Below are positions 30,810-39,600 of a DNA stretch of 64,000 bases, piece by piece; position 1 is the first letter of the stretch, and each line of letters starts with the position of its first letter. Both the position numbers and the translations under genes were made by a program. The stretch covers positions 2,294,001 through 2,358,000 of the forward strand of contig NZ_CP115175.1 in the NCBI RefSeq assembly GCF_027912415.1, read 5' to 3'. This stretch comes from Homoserinibacter sp. YIM 151385. Its GTDB lineage: Bacteria > Actinomycetota > Actinomycetes > Actinomycetales > Microbacteriaceae. The notes beneath the pieces are model-generated. The model was not told where the DNA came from. It was given only the letters and a program-made list of their open reading frames with translations, and searched no databases.

Positions 30810-31625
30810 CTAGCGGCCGAGGCCGACGCGGTCCACGCGCCGGTGGAACCGCATCCCCGCGAGCCCGCCGAGGACGGCGCCGACCAGACTCACGACGATG
30901 GTGAGGATCGCGGTGATGATGCCGAAGGTGGTCAGCTCGCCCTCGCCGAACGGGAGGCGCGGGAAGCTGTCGATGTTCGCGAGGATGTTCCACTGGGCGC
31001 CGGCGACGGCGCCCACGACGGCCGCGACGATCGCGGTCACGATCGCCCACAGCCACACCGCGACGCCCTGCTTGGCGCCGCTGAAGCGGGCCATGCGGCC
31101 GGCGACGTAGCCGCCGCAGTAGTACGCGATCAGCAGGATCACGAGCACCGCGATCGCGCCCGCGATGCCGATCGTGCCGGCCTCGCTGGACGAGTCGACC
31201 GCGTCGCCCGCATCCACCCCGGCGCCCAGCCCGAGTGCCGCCCCGGCACCCGCGACGAGCGCGGTGAGGATGACGGCCATGCCGGTCGCGGCGAGCCAGC
31301 CGAAGAAGGCGAGGCCGAAGCGCATCCCGCCAAACTCCTCCTTCTCGCGGGCGGCGACCTCCTCGCGGGCGGAGAGCCCGGAGGGCGGGGGCGCCGCGGG
31401 GTCGCGATGGGCGCCGCCCTCGGCCGGCGCGGCGTCGGTCCGGTCCTCGGCGCGGAGGCGCTCCTCCTGGAGGCGCTCCTCCTGGAGCCGCTCCTCGCGG
31501 AGGCGCTCCTCCTGGAGCCGCTCGTCGTGGAGGCGCTCCTCCTGGAGGCGCTCGGCGCGGGTCGAGTCGTCGGGCCCGGTCGCGGGGTCGCGGTCGTCGC
31601 GGGCGGGGTCGATGCGGTCGCTCAT
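30810..31625 (-). CDS. Membrane protein with an N-terminal ERLQE pentapeptide-repeat helix
   Basis: 271 aa. Residues 1-24 are polar. Residues 25-59 are seven tandem pentapeptides of the ERLQE type (ERLQE, ERLHD, ERLQE, ERLRE, ERLQE, ERLQE, ERLRA), predicting a long charged helix. A proline-rich linker follows, then a conserved-looking EEFGGMRFG segment and four hydrophobic helices (about 105-130, 150-172, 188-212, 232-255). No family name is offered. The helix should be cytoplasmic and could mediate self-association. The ATG has GAGAGGA upstream. The repeat is 15 bp at DNA level (31449-31553), so copy number could change by slippage. Confidence 0.8.
   Translation of the reverse strand: MSDRIDPARDDRDPATGPDDSTRAERLQEERLHDERLQEERLREERLQEERLQEERLRAEDRTDAAPAEGGAHRDPAAPPPSGLSAREEVAAREKEEFGGMRFGLAFFGWLAATGMAVILTALVAGAGAALGLGAGVDAGDAVDSSSEAGTIGIAGAIAVLVILLIAYYCGGYVAGRMARFSGAKQGVAVWLWAIVTAIVAAVVGAVAGAQWNILANIDSFPRLPFGEGELTTFGIITAILTIVVSLVGAVLGGLAGMRFHRRVDRVGLGR
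31449..31553 (-). repeat. 15-bp coding tandem repeat (seven ERLQE-type units)
   Basis: Seven units of 15 bp encode residues 25-59 of the membrane protein. Units are highly similar in DNA (GGAGGCGCTCCTCCT-like on the plus strand), so this is recent tandem expansion rather than chance. Confidence 0.85.
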
Positions 31626-31764
31626 GGCGGGATCCTCTCGTCGACTCCGAGTGAACCGCCGCGCCGGAGGGGGTGCGCCCGATCCCCACCCCGCATTCAG
31701 GGAGCGCACGGCCGCGGACCGGGCGGATGGGGCTAGATTCGGAATCCGGAAGGAGCGCGGAATC

Positions 31765-32016
31765 TTGACGATCCTGCACGGCGACGAGGCCCGGCAGCGC
31801 GACGCGGTCTGGTCGCGGGTCGACCGGGGGTTCTTCGTCGGCAGCCGACGCGGCGACTTCATCGGGCACATCGACGTGACGCCCGAGGGCCGATACCGGG
31901 CGGTCGACTCGCGGTCTCGCGTCATCGACGACTTCGCCGACCTCCACGCCGCGATGGCCGCCCTCGAGACGACGGGATCCCAGGATCCGGAGGGGGGCGG
32001 ATCGCGTGGCCGATGA
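31765..32016 (+). CDS. Small protein of unknown function coupled to a BLUF gene
   Basis: 83 aa from a TTG start with AAGGAG 10 nt upstream and a TAGATT -10 candidate at 31734-31739. No domain is recognised. The N-terminus TILHGDEARQRDAVWSRVDR is followed by a beta-like stretch with GFFVGSRRGDFIGHIDV and a helix ending DLHAAMAALE. The rare TTG start and the 11-bp overlap with the BLUF gene mean the two proteins are made from one mRNA, and translation of the second depends on the first. A role as output partner of the light sensor is a guess from this coupling. Confidence 0.7.
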   Translation: MTILHGDEARQRDAVWSRVDRGFFVGSRRGDFIGHIDVTPEGRYRAVDSRSRVIDDFADLHAAMAALETTGSQDPEGGGSRGR

Positions 32017-32464
32017 CGAGGACCTCTACACGGCGCTGTACACGAGCCGATCGCGCGAGCCCTTCGACGACGGCGCGCTCGACGCCCTCCTGCGCACCAG
32101 CCGCGCGGCCAACGCGGAGCGGCGGATCACCGGGATGCTGCTCTACCGCGGGGGCCGCTTCGTGCAGGTGCTCGAGGGGCCGCGTCGGGCCGTGCTCGAG
32201 CTGCTCGACCGCATCCGGGATGACGAGCGGCACAGCGACGTCCGCGTCCTCATCGACGGGCCGATCGCCGGCCGCGACTTCGACAACTGGTCGATGGGCT
32301 TCCAGCCCATGCAGACGCCGACCGAGCCGCCGCCGCCGGGCTTCCGCGACACCTTCGTCGACCTCGACGACCGGCAGCATCCCTCCGTCGTGATGCGCGC
32401 GGCGCGGGAGCTGAGCCTCTGGTTCCGCACCCGGCCCGATGCGGCGGCCGCGTCCGGAGCCTGA
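32006..32464 (+). CDS. BLUF-domain blue-light photoreceptor
   Basis: 152 aa. The BLUF fold spans residues 6-98 and carries the flavin-network residues Y12, N36, Q54 and W95. Each number is exactly nine less than the matching AppA residue (Y21, N45, Q63, W104), so the photocycle core is intact and gap-free. After the fold there is only a short tail (about 100-152) with no known effector domain, so it must signal through a partner protein. GTG 32006 has GGAGG upstream inside the previous gene. Pairing with the small protein at 31765-32016 suggests that partner. Confidence 0.9.
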   Translation: MADDEDLYTALYTSRSREPFDDGALDALLRTSRAANAERRITGMLLYRGGRFVQVLEGPRRAVLELLDRIRDDERHSDVRVLIDGPIAGRDFDNWSMGFQPMQTPTEPPPPGFRDTFVDLDDRQHPSVVMRAARELSLWFRTRPDAAAASGA

Positions 32465-32595
32465 CACGCGGCGTCCCCCGTCCGGGGTGGTGTCGGCCGG
32501 GGGGCGCGCCGGATAGAGTCGCGAGCGGCACTCCCGCACGATCCTCGGCGCCAGAGTGGACAGCCGGCGGTCGGCGCGGAGAGGCGAGTGCATTG

Positions 32596-34575
32596 ATGGG
32601 TTCGACGGCGTCGCGCGACGCGCGGAGCGGAGACCTGCTGCGGCTCGCGGCCACGTCCGTCGCGGTGCTCGCGCTCCTGGCCTCCTCCTTCACCGGCCTC
32701 ATGGGTGCGTCGGCGGCCCGAGCCGCGGCGGACGGGACGACGCCGGTCGCGATGACCGCGAGCGCCGCCTCGCCGCAGGTGAGCTACGGCACCGCCAACA
32801 CCGTCCGGGTCACCGGGCTTCCGGCCGCGGCCACCGGCGCGGTCGACTTCGTCTCCGGCTCGACGCCGCTCTGCCGGGCGGTCCTCCCCGCCAGCGCCTG
32901 CGCGACACCGGCCACGCTGCCGATCGGCAGCTATCCCGTCACCGCGACGTACTCCGGGGACGACGTGTACGAGTCCGCCACCGCCGTCACCGCCTTCTCG
33001 GTCTCCCGCGCGTCGGCGCCCTTCTCGGCCGGCCACGCGTCGAGCGTGCCGTACGGCACCGCCAACACGATCTCCGTCTTCGGCTTCCCGTCCGCCGCGA
33101 CCGGCTCGGTCGCCATCGCGACCTCCGGCAGGACCCTCTGCACGATCCCCGACATCACCACCGGCTCCTTCTGCCAGACGCCGACGGATCTCGCTGTCGG
33201 CACGTACCCGTTCACGATCAGCTACAGCGGCGATCAGAACCACAACAGCCGGACGGTCGGCTCGAGCTTCCGCGTCGTCCCCGCCAGCACGCGGCTGGAC
33301 GCCCGGGTGCGCGCCGCGACCGTGCCCTTCGGCACCCCGAACATGCTCGAGATCAGCGGCCTCCCGTCGTCGGCGACCGGCTCGGTCGTCTTCACGGCCG
33401 GGGTCGCGACGCTCTGCCGCATCGACGATGTGACGGCGGCGTCGAGCTGCTCGACCGCGGCGAGCCTCGGCGCGGGGACGTACGCGGTGACGGCGACCTA
33501 CGGCGGCGACGCGAGCTACGGCTCCTCGACGGCGTCGACCGGCTTCGAGGTGACGCGTGCGACGGTGCCGGACTTCGACGCGGAGGCGTCGGCGGCGTCC
33601 GTGGAGTTCGGATCCAGCGTGGTGCTGGGCGTCGACGGCCTGCCGTCGGCGGCCACGGGCTCGGTCGTCTTCACCGCCGACGGCGCGACGCTCTGCCGCA
33701 TCGCCGATGTGACGGCGTCGGCGACCTGCTCGACGCCCGCCGACCTCGGCGCGGGGACCTACACGGTGACCGCGGCGTACAGCGGGGATGCGAATCACCG
33801 TGCCGCGACGGCGGCGACCGGCTTCGAGGTGACGCGGGCGGAGCTCGCGGACTTCGACGCGGCGCCGGCCGCGCCCGCCGCGGCCTACGGCTCCGGGATC
33901 GTCCTCCGGTATTCCGGGCTGCCGTCCGCGGCGACCGGCTCGGTCGTGTTCACCTCGGGCTCGACCGTGCTGTGCACGATCGCGGACGTCCGCGACGCCG
34001 ACGAGTGCCGCACGGCCGCCTCGCTCGACGCCGGGCGCTACCTCGTGCTCGCGACCTATTCGGGCGATGCCGACCACGCCGCGGCGACCAGCACCAGTGC
34101 CTTCGACGTCGAGCAGGTCGCGACGGCGATCGAGGCCTCGGCTCGGGCCCGCGTCGTCGCCGCGGGCGAGCCCAACACGCTGACCCTCGCCGGGCTCCCC
34201 GGTGCCGCGACCGGATCCGTCTCGTTCTCCTCCGGCGCCCTCGTCCTCTGTACCGTCGACGACATCTCCGCGGCGGACCGCTGCGACACCCCCGCCGATC
34301 TCGGGGCGGGCGAGTACGAGGTGACGGTCCGCTATTCCGGCGACCGCAACCACCTCGCGAGCACCGCCCGGACCGCGTTCGCGGTCGAGGCCGCCACCCC
34401 GCTGACACCCGCTCCGGCATCAGAGGACGGCGACCCGGGTGAGCTCCCCGCGACGGGTGACGACCCGACGGCACCGCTCGTCTGGGCGCTGGCGCTGCTG
34501 CTCGCCGGTGCCGCGCTGGGCGCGCGATCGAGCCGGCGCGTCCGCCGGCGGGACGTCGCGCGAAGCGGCACCTGA
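32596..34575 (+). CDS. LPxTG-type surface protein with six Ig-like repeats
   Basis: 659 aa. A signal peptide (to about residue 45, ending AARA-like) is followed by six repeats of about 92 aa with Big/Ig-like 3_5 character. Each contains a GxPSAATGSV-type strand, a Cys pair 9-12 residues apart (as in LCRAVLPASAC) and a closing TYSGD turn. The C-terminus has LPATG at 617-621, a hydrophobic helix and an arginine-rich tail, so it is sortase-anchored. No enzymatic domain or sortase gene is near. It is likely a stalk or adhesin. A TTG three bases upstream is an alternative start. A TAGAGT -10 candidate lies at 32514-32519. Confidence 0.85.
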   Translation: MGSTASRDARSGDLLRLAATSVAVLALLASSFTGLMGASAARAAADGTTPVAMTASAASPQVSYGTANTVRVTGLPAAATGAVDFVSGSTPLCRAVLPASACATPATLPIGSYPVTATYSGDDVYESATAVTAFSVSRASAPFSAGHASSVPYGTANTISVFGFPSAATGSVAIATSGRTLCTIPDITTGSFCQTPTDLAVGTYPFTISYSGDQNHNSRTVGSSFRVVPASTRLDARVRAATVPFGTPNMLEISGLPSSATGSVVFTAGVATLCRIDDVTAASSCSTAASLGAGTYAVTATYGGDASYGSSTASTGFEVTRATVPDFDAEASAASVEFGSSVVLGVDGLPSAATGSVVFTADGATLCRIADVTASATCSTPADLGAGTYTVTAAYSGDANHRAATAATGFEVTRAELADFDAAPAAPAAAYGSGIVLRYSGLPSAATGSVVFTSGSTVLCTIADVRDADECRTAASLDAGRYLVLATYSGDADHAAATSTSAFDVEQVATAIEASARARVVAAGEPNTLTLAGLPGAATGSVSFSSGALVLCTVDDISAADRCDTPADLGAGEYEVTVRYSGDRNHLASTARTAFAVEAATPLTPAPASEDGDPGELPATGDDPTAPLVWALALLLAGAALGARSSRRVRRRDVARSGT

Positions 34576-34582
34576 CCGAGGG

Positions 34583-34602
34583 CCGGACCGCGGCAGGTCC
34601 GG
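34583..34602. terminator. Hairpin between convergent genes
   Basis: CCGGACC and GGTCCGG pair (7 bp) across a 6-nt loop, 8 bp after the surface-protein stop. Confidence 0.45.
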
Positions 34603-34657
34603 GAGGCCGGGCGCGCGCATCCGCCCCTCGATCGGCCGCGGAGCCGACCCGGCGCGG

Positions 34658-35374
34658 CTATCCGCGAGCCAGGATGTCGTCGAGCAGGGCGGCGAGCTGT
34701 GCGGGCATCTGGATGTGCATGTCGTGCGGTGCGTCGGCGAGGGTCCGCACGTCCCAGCCGAGTCGGGCGAACTCGCGGGCGCGCTCGGCCGAGACGACGA
34801 CGCTCCGCTCGGCGAGGACCAGGGTGGACGGGACCCGCGGCGGCTGCGGCGGGTACTCGACGCGGCGCCCGGTGGTGGCGAGGTAGGGCACCATGCTGGA
34901 ATCCCAGGCGTCCCAGTTCGCCATCTGCGCATCGATCGTCTCGGCGCCGGTGCGGCGGATGCCGGACCTCCGGATCGCGTCGCGGCTCATCAGCGGCCGG
35001 ATCCGGTTCATGACGCGCATGGCCAGACCGAATCGCCACGAGACGGCGAAGCCCGGGTCGATGCCGACGAAGCGCTTCGGCATGAGCTCCGGCACGGCCT
35101 CCGCGGCGACCCGGCCTCCGAGCGACTGGCCGACGAGCAGGTCGAGTCCCGTCGGCAGCGTGTCGACGAGGTCCCGCGTGAACAGCTCGAGCGTGTAGCG
35201 CTCCGCGCGCGGGCTGCGACCGTGTCCGCGCTGGTCGACGAGGATGACCGAGAAGTCGTGCTGCTCGACGAGGATGTCGGCGAAGGCCCGCCAGGAGGTG
35301 GAGCTCTCGGAGGCTCCGTGGACGAGCGCGGCCGTCCTCGGTCCGTCGCCCTGCCGTCGCGTGAAGAGTCTCAT
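34658..35374 (-). CDS. Alpha/beta-hydrolase
   Basis: 238 aa. The oxyanion segment LVHGASESS is near residue 18, the nucleophile elbow is GQSLGG (Ser at about 82), and the C-terminal histidine is in DAPHDMHIQ. The DQRGHGRS motif is typical of this fold. It is small, with a minimal cap domain. The start ATG overlaps the stop of the upstream esterase gene (ATGA). The pair probably hydrolyses ester bonds of one compound in two steps, but the substrate is unknown. The opposing LacI gene at 36455 is the likely regulator. Confidence 0.85.
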   Translation of the reverse strand: MRLFTRRQGDGPRTAALVHGASESSTSWRAFADILVEQHDFSVILVDQRGHGRSPRAERYTLELFTRDLVDTLPTGLDLLVGQSLGGRVAAEAVPELMPKRFVGIDPGFAVSWRFGLAMRVMNRIRPLMSRDAIRRSGIRRTGAETIDAQMANWDAWDSSMVPYLATTGRRVEYPPQPPRVPSTLVLAERSVVVSAERAREFARLGWDVRTLADAPHDMHIQMPAQLAALLDDILARG

Positions 35375-36366
35375 CCGTCCTGTCCCTTCTCGACATCGGT
35401 GCCGTAGGCGGCGGCGAGCTCGGCCGCGTGGCGGTGGTTCCATGCGCGTGCGCCGGCGAACTGCGCCGTCAGCCCGAGCGAGGCGTGCAGGTGGCCGTCC
35501 CCGACATGGACGATGACGGGGACCCCTGCGGCAGCCAGCCGATCGGCGAGGAGCAGGCCGGCATCCCGCAGCGGGTCGTGCTCCGCGAGCATGAGCAGCG
35601 TCGGCGGCAGACCGGCGAGGTCCGGCACCTCGAGTGCCATGCCGTACGCGTCCGCCGGGCCGGCGGGACCGAAGTAGCGCTCGCGCAGCTCGTCGAGCCC
35701 GTCGAGCCCGAATCCGGTGGCGTACTCCCGGCCCGAGTCGCCGACCGGCGGCAGCGAGGCCGGGATGACCTCGGCGTCGAGATGGATCAGCGTGACCTCG
35801 CCGGAGTCCCGGAGACGCAGGGCCGCGCTCGCCGCGATCGCGGCGCCGGCGGAGTTGCCCCCGATGCCGAGTCGGCGGCGGTCGACGCCGAGCGCGCCCG
35901 GATCCGCCGCGATCGTCATGGCCGCCGAGATCGCGTCCTCGACCGCGGCGGGGTAGGGGTGCTCCGGCGCGAGACGGTAGTCCAGCGAGAGGATCTGGAC
36001 GCCGCTCCGAAGCGCCAGTGCGGCGCAGATCCGGTCGTTCAGGGTCTCGTGGATCGACCCGGCGAAGAAGCCGCCGCCGTGCAGCCAGAGCTGCGTCGGC
36101 GCGAGCACCGGGGCGTGATCGGGGCGATAGCGACGGACCCGGGACGCCCCGTGCGGGCCGTCCAGCTCGAGGTCCTCGATCGCAACGCCGTCGGGCACCG
36201 GGCTCGTGAACTCCGCCGCGACCGCATCGGAGACCTCCCGAGCCGCCGTGCGGTGTCTCGCGAGGTCCGGATCCCCGAAGCCGGCGGTCGCCGACGCCAC
36301 CTCGCCGTAGCGCGCGATCCATCGGGTGATCGCGGGGTCCAGGGGCACCTGCTCGAGCATCGCCAT
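35371..36366 (-). CDS. Alpha/beta-hydrolase of the hormone-sensitive-lipase type (acetyl-esterase-like)
   Basis: 331 aa. The HGGG oxyanion motif lies in WLHGGGFFAGS, the nucleophile is in GNSAGA, and the acid and base are in AEHDPLRD and GDGHLHAS. DYRLAPEHPYPA is the family signature. ATG 36366 has AGAGGA 6 nt upstream and is preferred over an ATG 15 bases further up. Enzymes of this family cleave short acyl esters or lactones. It is divergent from the LacI-type regulator, with a LacI palindrome between them. Confidence 0.9.
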   Translation of the reverse strand: MAMLEQVPLDPAITRWIARYGEVASATAGFGDPDLARHRTAAREVSDAVAAEFTSPVPDGVAIEDLELDGPHGASRVRRYRPDHAPVLAPTQLWLHGGGFFAGSIHETLNDRICAALALRSGVQILSLDYRLAPEHPYPAAVEDAISAAMTIAADPGALGVDRRRLGIGGNSAGAAIAASAALRLRDSGEVTLIHLDAEVIPASLPPVGDSGREYATGFGLDGLDELRERYFGPAGPADAYGMALEVPDLAGLPPTLLMLAEHDPLRDAGLLLADRLAAAGVPVIVHVGDGHLHASLGLTAQFAGARAWNHRHAAELAAAYGTDVEKGQDG

Positions 36367-36403
36367 CGATGGTCCTCTCATCCGTGCCGGGTCCGACCGG
36401 CGA

Positions 36404-36431
36404 TATCATGCGACGATCGAAGCACTTCGAT
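36404..36431 (+). promoter_or_regulatory. -10 box and LacI-type operator
   Basis: TATCAT (36404-36409) is a -10 candidate. ATCGAAG and CTTCGAT flank CA at 36416-36431, a 16-bp palindrome with perfect arms placed over the transcription start. It sits between the esterase gene and the divergent LacI gene. Confidence 0.65.
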
Positions 36432-36454
36432 GCACCGGCGCGAGGAGGCAGGAC

Positions 36455-37447
36455 GTGACCCGATCCGGGCACGGCGTCACCATCTACGAGGTGGCGGCGA
36501 GGGCGGGGGTCAGCATCTCGACCGTGTCCCTCGCGATCAACGCGCCCCACCGGGTCCGGGCGGCGACGCGGGAGCGGGTGATGTCGGCCGCGCGCGATCT
36601 CGGCTACCGGGTCGTCGCCTCCACGCCGCGGGCGCGCTCCGGCACGCGACTCGCGGTCGCGGCGCCGTTCACGAGCTACCCCAGCTACCTCCGGCGGCTC
36701 GCGGGCATGCTCGAGCGCTGTCGCGACACCGCCATCGAGCTGATCACCCTCGACATCGAGTCCGCCGCCCGGACGTCGACGCCGCTCCTCGACACACTGC
36801 CCATGCGCCACGGCATCGACGGCCTCATCGTGATGGGCGCGCCGCTCTCGGGCGGGGCGCTCCGGACGAGCCGCCAGGCGGGGCTCCCGGTCGTCCTCGT
36901 CGACGCGCGGCGGGTCCCCCCGAGCGTGTCGGGCCCGCCGACGGTGCTCATCGACGACCTCGCCGGGGGTCGGGCGATCGGGCGGCACCTCCGCGACCAC
37001 GGCCACCGCCGGGCGATCTACCTGCACGAGCCGCAGATGTCCGGCGACTACCTGTCTCCGGCGATGCTCCGCGTCGCGGGCCTCGAGGAGTCGATCGAGG
37101 TCGTCGACGCGGTCTGCGTCGAGTCGGCCGACCCGGCCGAGGTCGTCGCGGCCGCGATCGCCGCGCACCCCTCGGCGACGGCGGTCGTCGCCCACCACGA
37201 CGGCTTCGCCACCGCCATCAGGTCGCGGATGCGCGAGACGGCTCGTCAGCAGGGGCGCCCGATCGCCCTGGTCGGCTATGACGACGGCCCCGCGGCCGAG
37301 GTCCTCGGCCTCACGACCGTCCGGCAGCCCTTCGAGGAGTCCGGCGCTGCGGCGATCGATCTGATGATGAGCATCCTCATCGAGGGAGGCCGCCCGCCTC
37401 AGCAGGTGATGCTCGAGCCCCGCCTCGTGGTCCGCGAGTCCGGATGA
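36455..37447 (+). CDS. LacI-family transcriptional regulator
   Basis: 330 aa from a GTG preceded by GAGGAGG. The helix-turn-helix is TIYEVAARAGVSISTVSLAI, and the sensor domain includes GIDGLIVMGAP, LIDDLAGGRAIG and VALVGYDD-like (IALVGYDDGPAAEV). It reads away from the two hydrolase genes across a 16-bp palindrome, so it probably represses them and itself. A perfect 18-bp hairpin follows its stop. Confidence 0.92.
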   Translation: MTRSGHGVTIYEVAARAGVSISTVSLAINAPHRVRAATRERVMSAARDLGYRVVASTPRARSGTRLAVAAPFTSYPSYLRRLAGMLERCRDTAIELITLDIESAARTSTPLLDTLPMRHGIDGLIVMGAPLSGGALRTSRQAGLPVVLVDARRVPPSVSGPPTVLIDDLAGGRAIGRHLRDHGHRRAIYLHEPQMSGDYLSPAMLRVAGLEESIEVVDAVCVESADPAEVVAAAIAAHPSATAVVAHHDGFATAIRSRMRETARQQGRPIALVGYDDGPAAEVLGLTTVRQPFEESGAAAIDLMMSILIEGGRPPQQVMLEPRLVVRESG

Positions 37448-37463
37448 GCGAGACGGGCGGAGA

Positions 37464-37502
37464 CCGACGATCGGACCCGGCATGGCCGGGTCCGATCGTC
37501 GG
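37464..37502. terminator. Bidirectional terminator (perfect 18-bp stem)
   Basis: CCGACGATCGGACCCGGC pairs perfectly with its complement around an ATG loop, between the convergent LacI and PepSY-like genes. Confidence 0.85.
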
Positions 37503-37522
37503 CGAGGTGCTGCGGCGCGCGC

Positions 37523-38239
37523 TCAGCGCTCGGTGCCGATGACCGCGGATGCCGCATCGAGGAGCAGCTCGCGCTCGATGCCGTCCGCGATGACCGTCAC
37601 CTCGACGGCCGCGCCGGGCTCGTCCGAGACGCTCACCGAGTGCGCCTCGCCGCCGTCGGCGGTCGCGGCCTCGATGGCGGCACGGAGGGCGGCCGCGTCG
37701 AGCGGGGTCGCGGCCTCGGCGCGGTCCTCCTCGCCGAGGACGGCGTCGCCGGTCGCCGGCACACGCACCTCGACCTCGCTGCCGTCGGCGCGGACCACGT
37801 CGACCGAGAAGCCGTCGCGCTCCGCCTCGATGCTCTCGACGCCGGTGCCGTCGGCGGCCGCGAGCGCCGCCTCGAGGGCCGCGTCGAACTCGTCCGCGGT
37901 CGCGGTGGCGTCGTCGGAGGCCTCCGCGGGCTGAGCCGGATCGACCGGCTCGGCGCCGGCGGCATCCGCGCGGTCCTCGACCTGCGAGGCGCGGACGTCG
38001 TCATCGTCGTCGCCCCACTCGTCGGCGACCGCGAGGGTGATGCCCGCCGTCAGGGCGATGACGCCGAGGCCGGCGGCCGCGATGCCGGCGATGAGGCCGA
38101 CCCGGCGGCGCGGGCGCCCGGCCGTCGCGGCGGGCGCCGTCGTGGCGGGCGCGCGGTGCGCGTCGGTCGCGACGTCCGGGTCGGCGCCGGTCGCGGTGGT
38201 GGGCGTGGTCGGGGTGCTGGGGGTGCTGTCGTCCTTCAT
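37523..38239 (-). CDS. Membrane-anchored PepSY-like protein linked to a two-component system
   Basis: 238 aa. Residues 1-45 are threonine/alanine-rich and cytoplasmic, and residues 46-72 form one membrane helix (VGLIAGIAAAGLGVIALTAG). The acidic outer part holds two repeats (about 115-165 and 180-238) with the pattern helix plus EVRV/DVVRADGSEVEV strands, as in tandem PepSY domains. Such proteins often follow two-component genes and modulate the sensor or surface proteases. It begins 56 bp after the kinase stop. The family call rests on layout and strand pattern, not on a strong motif. Confidence 0.65.
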   Translation of the reverse strand: MKDDSTPSTPTTPTTATGADPDVATDAHRAPATTAPAATAGRPRRRVGLIAGIAAAGLGVIALTAGITLAVADEWGDDDDDVRASQVEDRADAAGAEPVDPAQPAEASDDATATADEFDAALEAALAAADGTGVESIEAERDGFSVDVVRADGSEVEVRVPATGDAVLGEEDRAEAATPLDAAALRAAIEAATADGGEAHSVSVSDEPGAAVEVTVIADGIERELLLDAASAVIGTER

Positions 38240-38295
38240 GCTCCGAGCGTGCCGCGCGGCCGCTGACGCGGAACTGAACCGAGCTGACAGCCCGT

Positions 38296-39600
38296 TCAGG
38301 CGAGCGGCAGCCGGAGCTCCAGCCGCGCCCCGCCCAGCGGGGACGAGGACGCCGTGACGGACCCGCCGTGCCGGGCGGCCGCCTCCGCCACGATCGCGAG
38401 CCCGAGGCCCGCGCCGCCGTCCTCGCGGGCGCGCGCCGCATCCAGCCGGACGAAGCGCTCGAAGATCCGCTCGCGGTCGTCCGGCGCGATCCCGGCGCCG
38501 TCGTCGTCGACCCGGACCAGCACGGCGTCCCCCTCGCGCTCGAGCGAGAGCGCGATCCGTGCGCGGGCGTGCCGGCGCGCGTTGTCGCCGAGGTTGCGGA
38601 GCGCGCGGGCGAGCAGCCCGGGGTCGCCGTGCAGACGGGTCGGCGACGCGTCGGCCGTCACCTCGATCCCGCCGAGCGCGCGCAGGCGCGCCCCCTCGTC
38701 GAGGACGAGATCGTCGAGGTCGAGCGGCTCGCGCCGCATGGCCGCCGGCTCGCCGGAGCGGGCGAGGAGCAGGAGGTCGTCGACGAGCGCGGCGAGTCGG
38801 GAGGACTCGAGGTCGACGAGCCCGGCGAGCTCCGCGAGGTCGGTCGTCCGCGGGTAGGCGCTCGCGACCTCCGCGTGCTGGCGGAGGCTCGCGATGGGCG
38901 AGCGCAGCTCGTGCGAGGCGTCGGCGACGAACTGGCGCTGGGCGCGCTGCGAGGTCTCGATCCGGTCGAGCAGCTCGTTCATCGTCGCGGCGAGCGCGTC
39001 CAGCTCGCCGGCGCCCCGCGGGGCGGCGACCCGCTGCGTCGGGTCCTCGGCGCGCACCGCCTCCACCTCCCGGCGCAGCCGCTCGACGGGACGCAGCGCG
39101 CGGCCCGCCACCACCCAGACGATCGCGGCGACGAGGGCCGTCACGAGGGGCACGGCGCCGAGCAGCAGCAGCGCGGTCGCGCCGGTCGCCTCCGCCGCGG
39201 ACTCGAGCGAGCGCGCGGCGACGGCGACCCCCGCCTCCGTCTCCTCCACGGCGAGCACGTGCGGCTCGTCGTCGAGCAGGATGCGGGCGCCGTCCTGTGC
39301 CGGGAGCACCAGCCCCAGCTCCGCGGCCTCGGCCGTCTGATCGAGGACCGCGCCCCCGCGCTGCAGCTGCGCGATCGCGTCGTCGTCGAGGGCTGCGCCC
39401 TCGCCTCGCTCCGCGAACGCCTCCGCCGTGTCCTGCGCGGCCGAGTGCTCCGCGTCCGCGAGGGAGGCGTCGAGCAGCGCCTGGAACAGGAGCGCGCCCG
39501 CGGCCACCATGACGAGCACGACGAGGGCCGCTGCGGCGGTCACCCGTGCGCGGAGCGTCCGCGGTCGACGCGGCGCCGGCGCGGACCGCGGCTCAGCCAT
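38296..39600 (-). CDS. Sensor histidine kinase (HAMP, HisKA, HATPase)
   Basis: 434 aa. Membrane helix 1 spans about 21-43 and helix 2 about 141-165, enclosing a 97-residue outer sensor region rich in acidic residues. A HAMP domain follows (about 167-218), then HisKA with phospho-acceptor H230 in ADASHELRSPI. The HATPase has N (LGDNARRH), DDGAGIAP and GAGLGLAI boxes. The start overlaps the response regulator stop by 8 bp. This is a classical OmpR-type pair; the signal is unknown. Confidence 0.93.
   Translation of the reverse strand: MAEPRSAPAPRRPRTLRARVTAAAALVVLVMVAAGALLFQALLDASLADAEHSAAQDTAEAFAERGEGAALDDDAIAQLQRGGAVLDQTAEAAELGLVLPAQDGARILLDDEPHVLAVEETEAGVAVAARSLESAAEATGATALLLLGAVPLVTALVAAIVWVVAGRALRPVERLRREVEAVRAEDPTQRVAAPRGAGELDALAATMNELLDRIETSQRAQRQFVADASHELRSPIASLRQHAEVASAYPRTTDLAELAGLVDLESSRLAALVDDLLLLARSGEPAAMRREPLDLDDLVLDEGARLRALGGIEVTADASPTRLHGDPGLLARALRNLGDNARRHARARIALSLEREGDAVLVRVDDDGAGIAPDDRERIFERFVRLDAARAREDGGAGLGLAIVAEAAARHGGSVTASSSPLGGARLELRLPLA

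Noticed and set aside
34658-37483. A 941-codon minus-strand open frame spanning the two hydrolases and the LacI region
   Set aside because: Only its last 238 codons encode a protein with recognisable motifs (alpha/beta-hydrolase). The upstream part is antisense to the LacI gene and out of frame with the second hydrolase.
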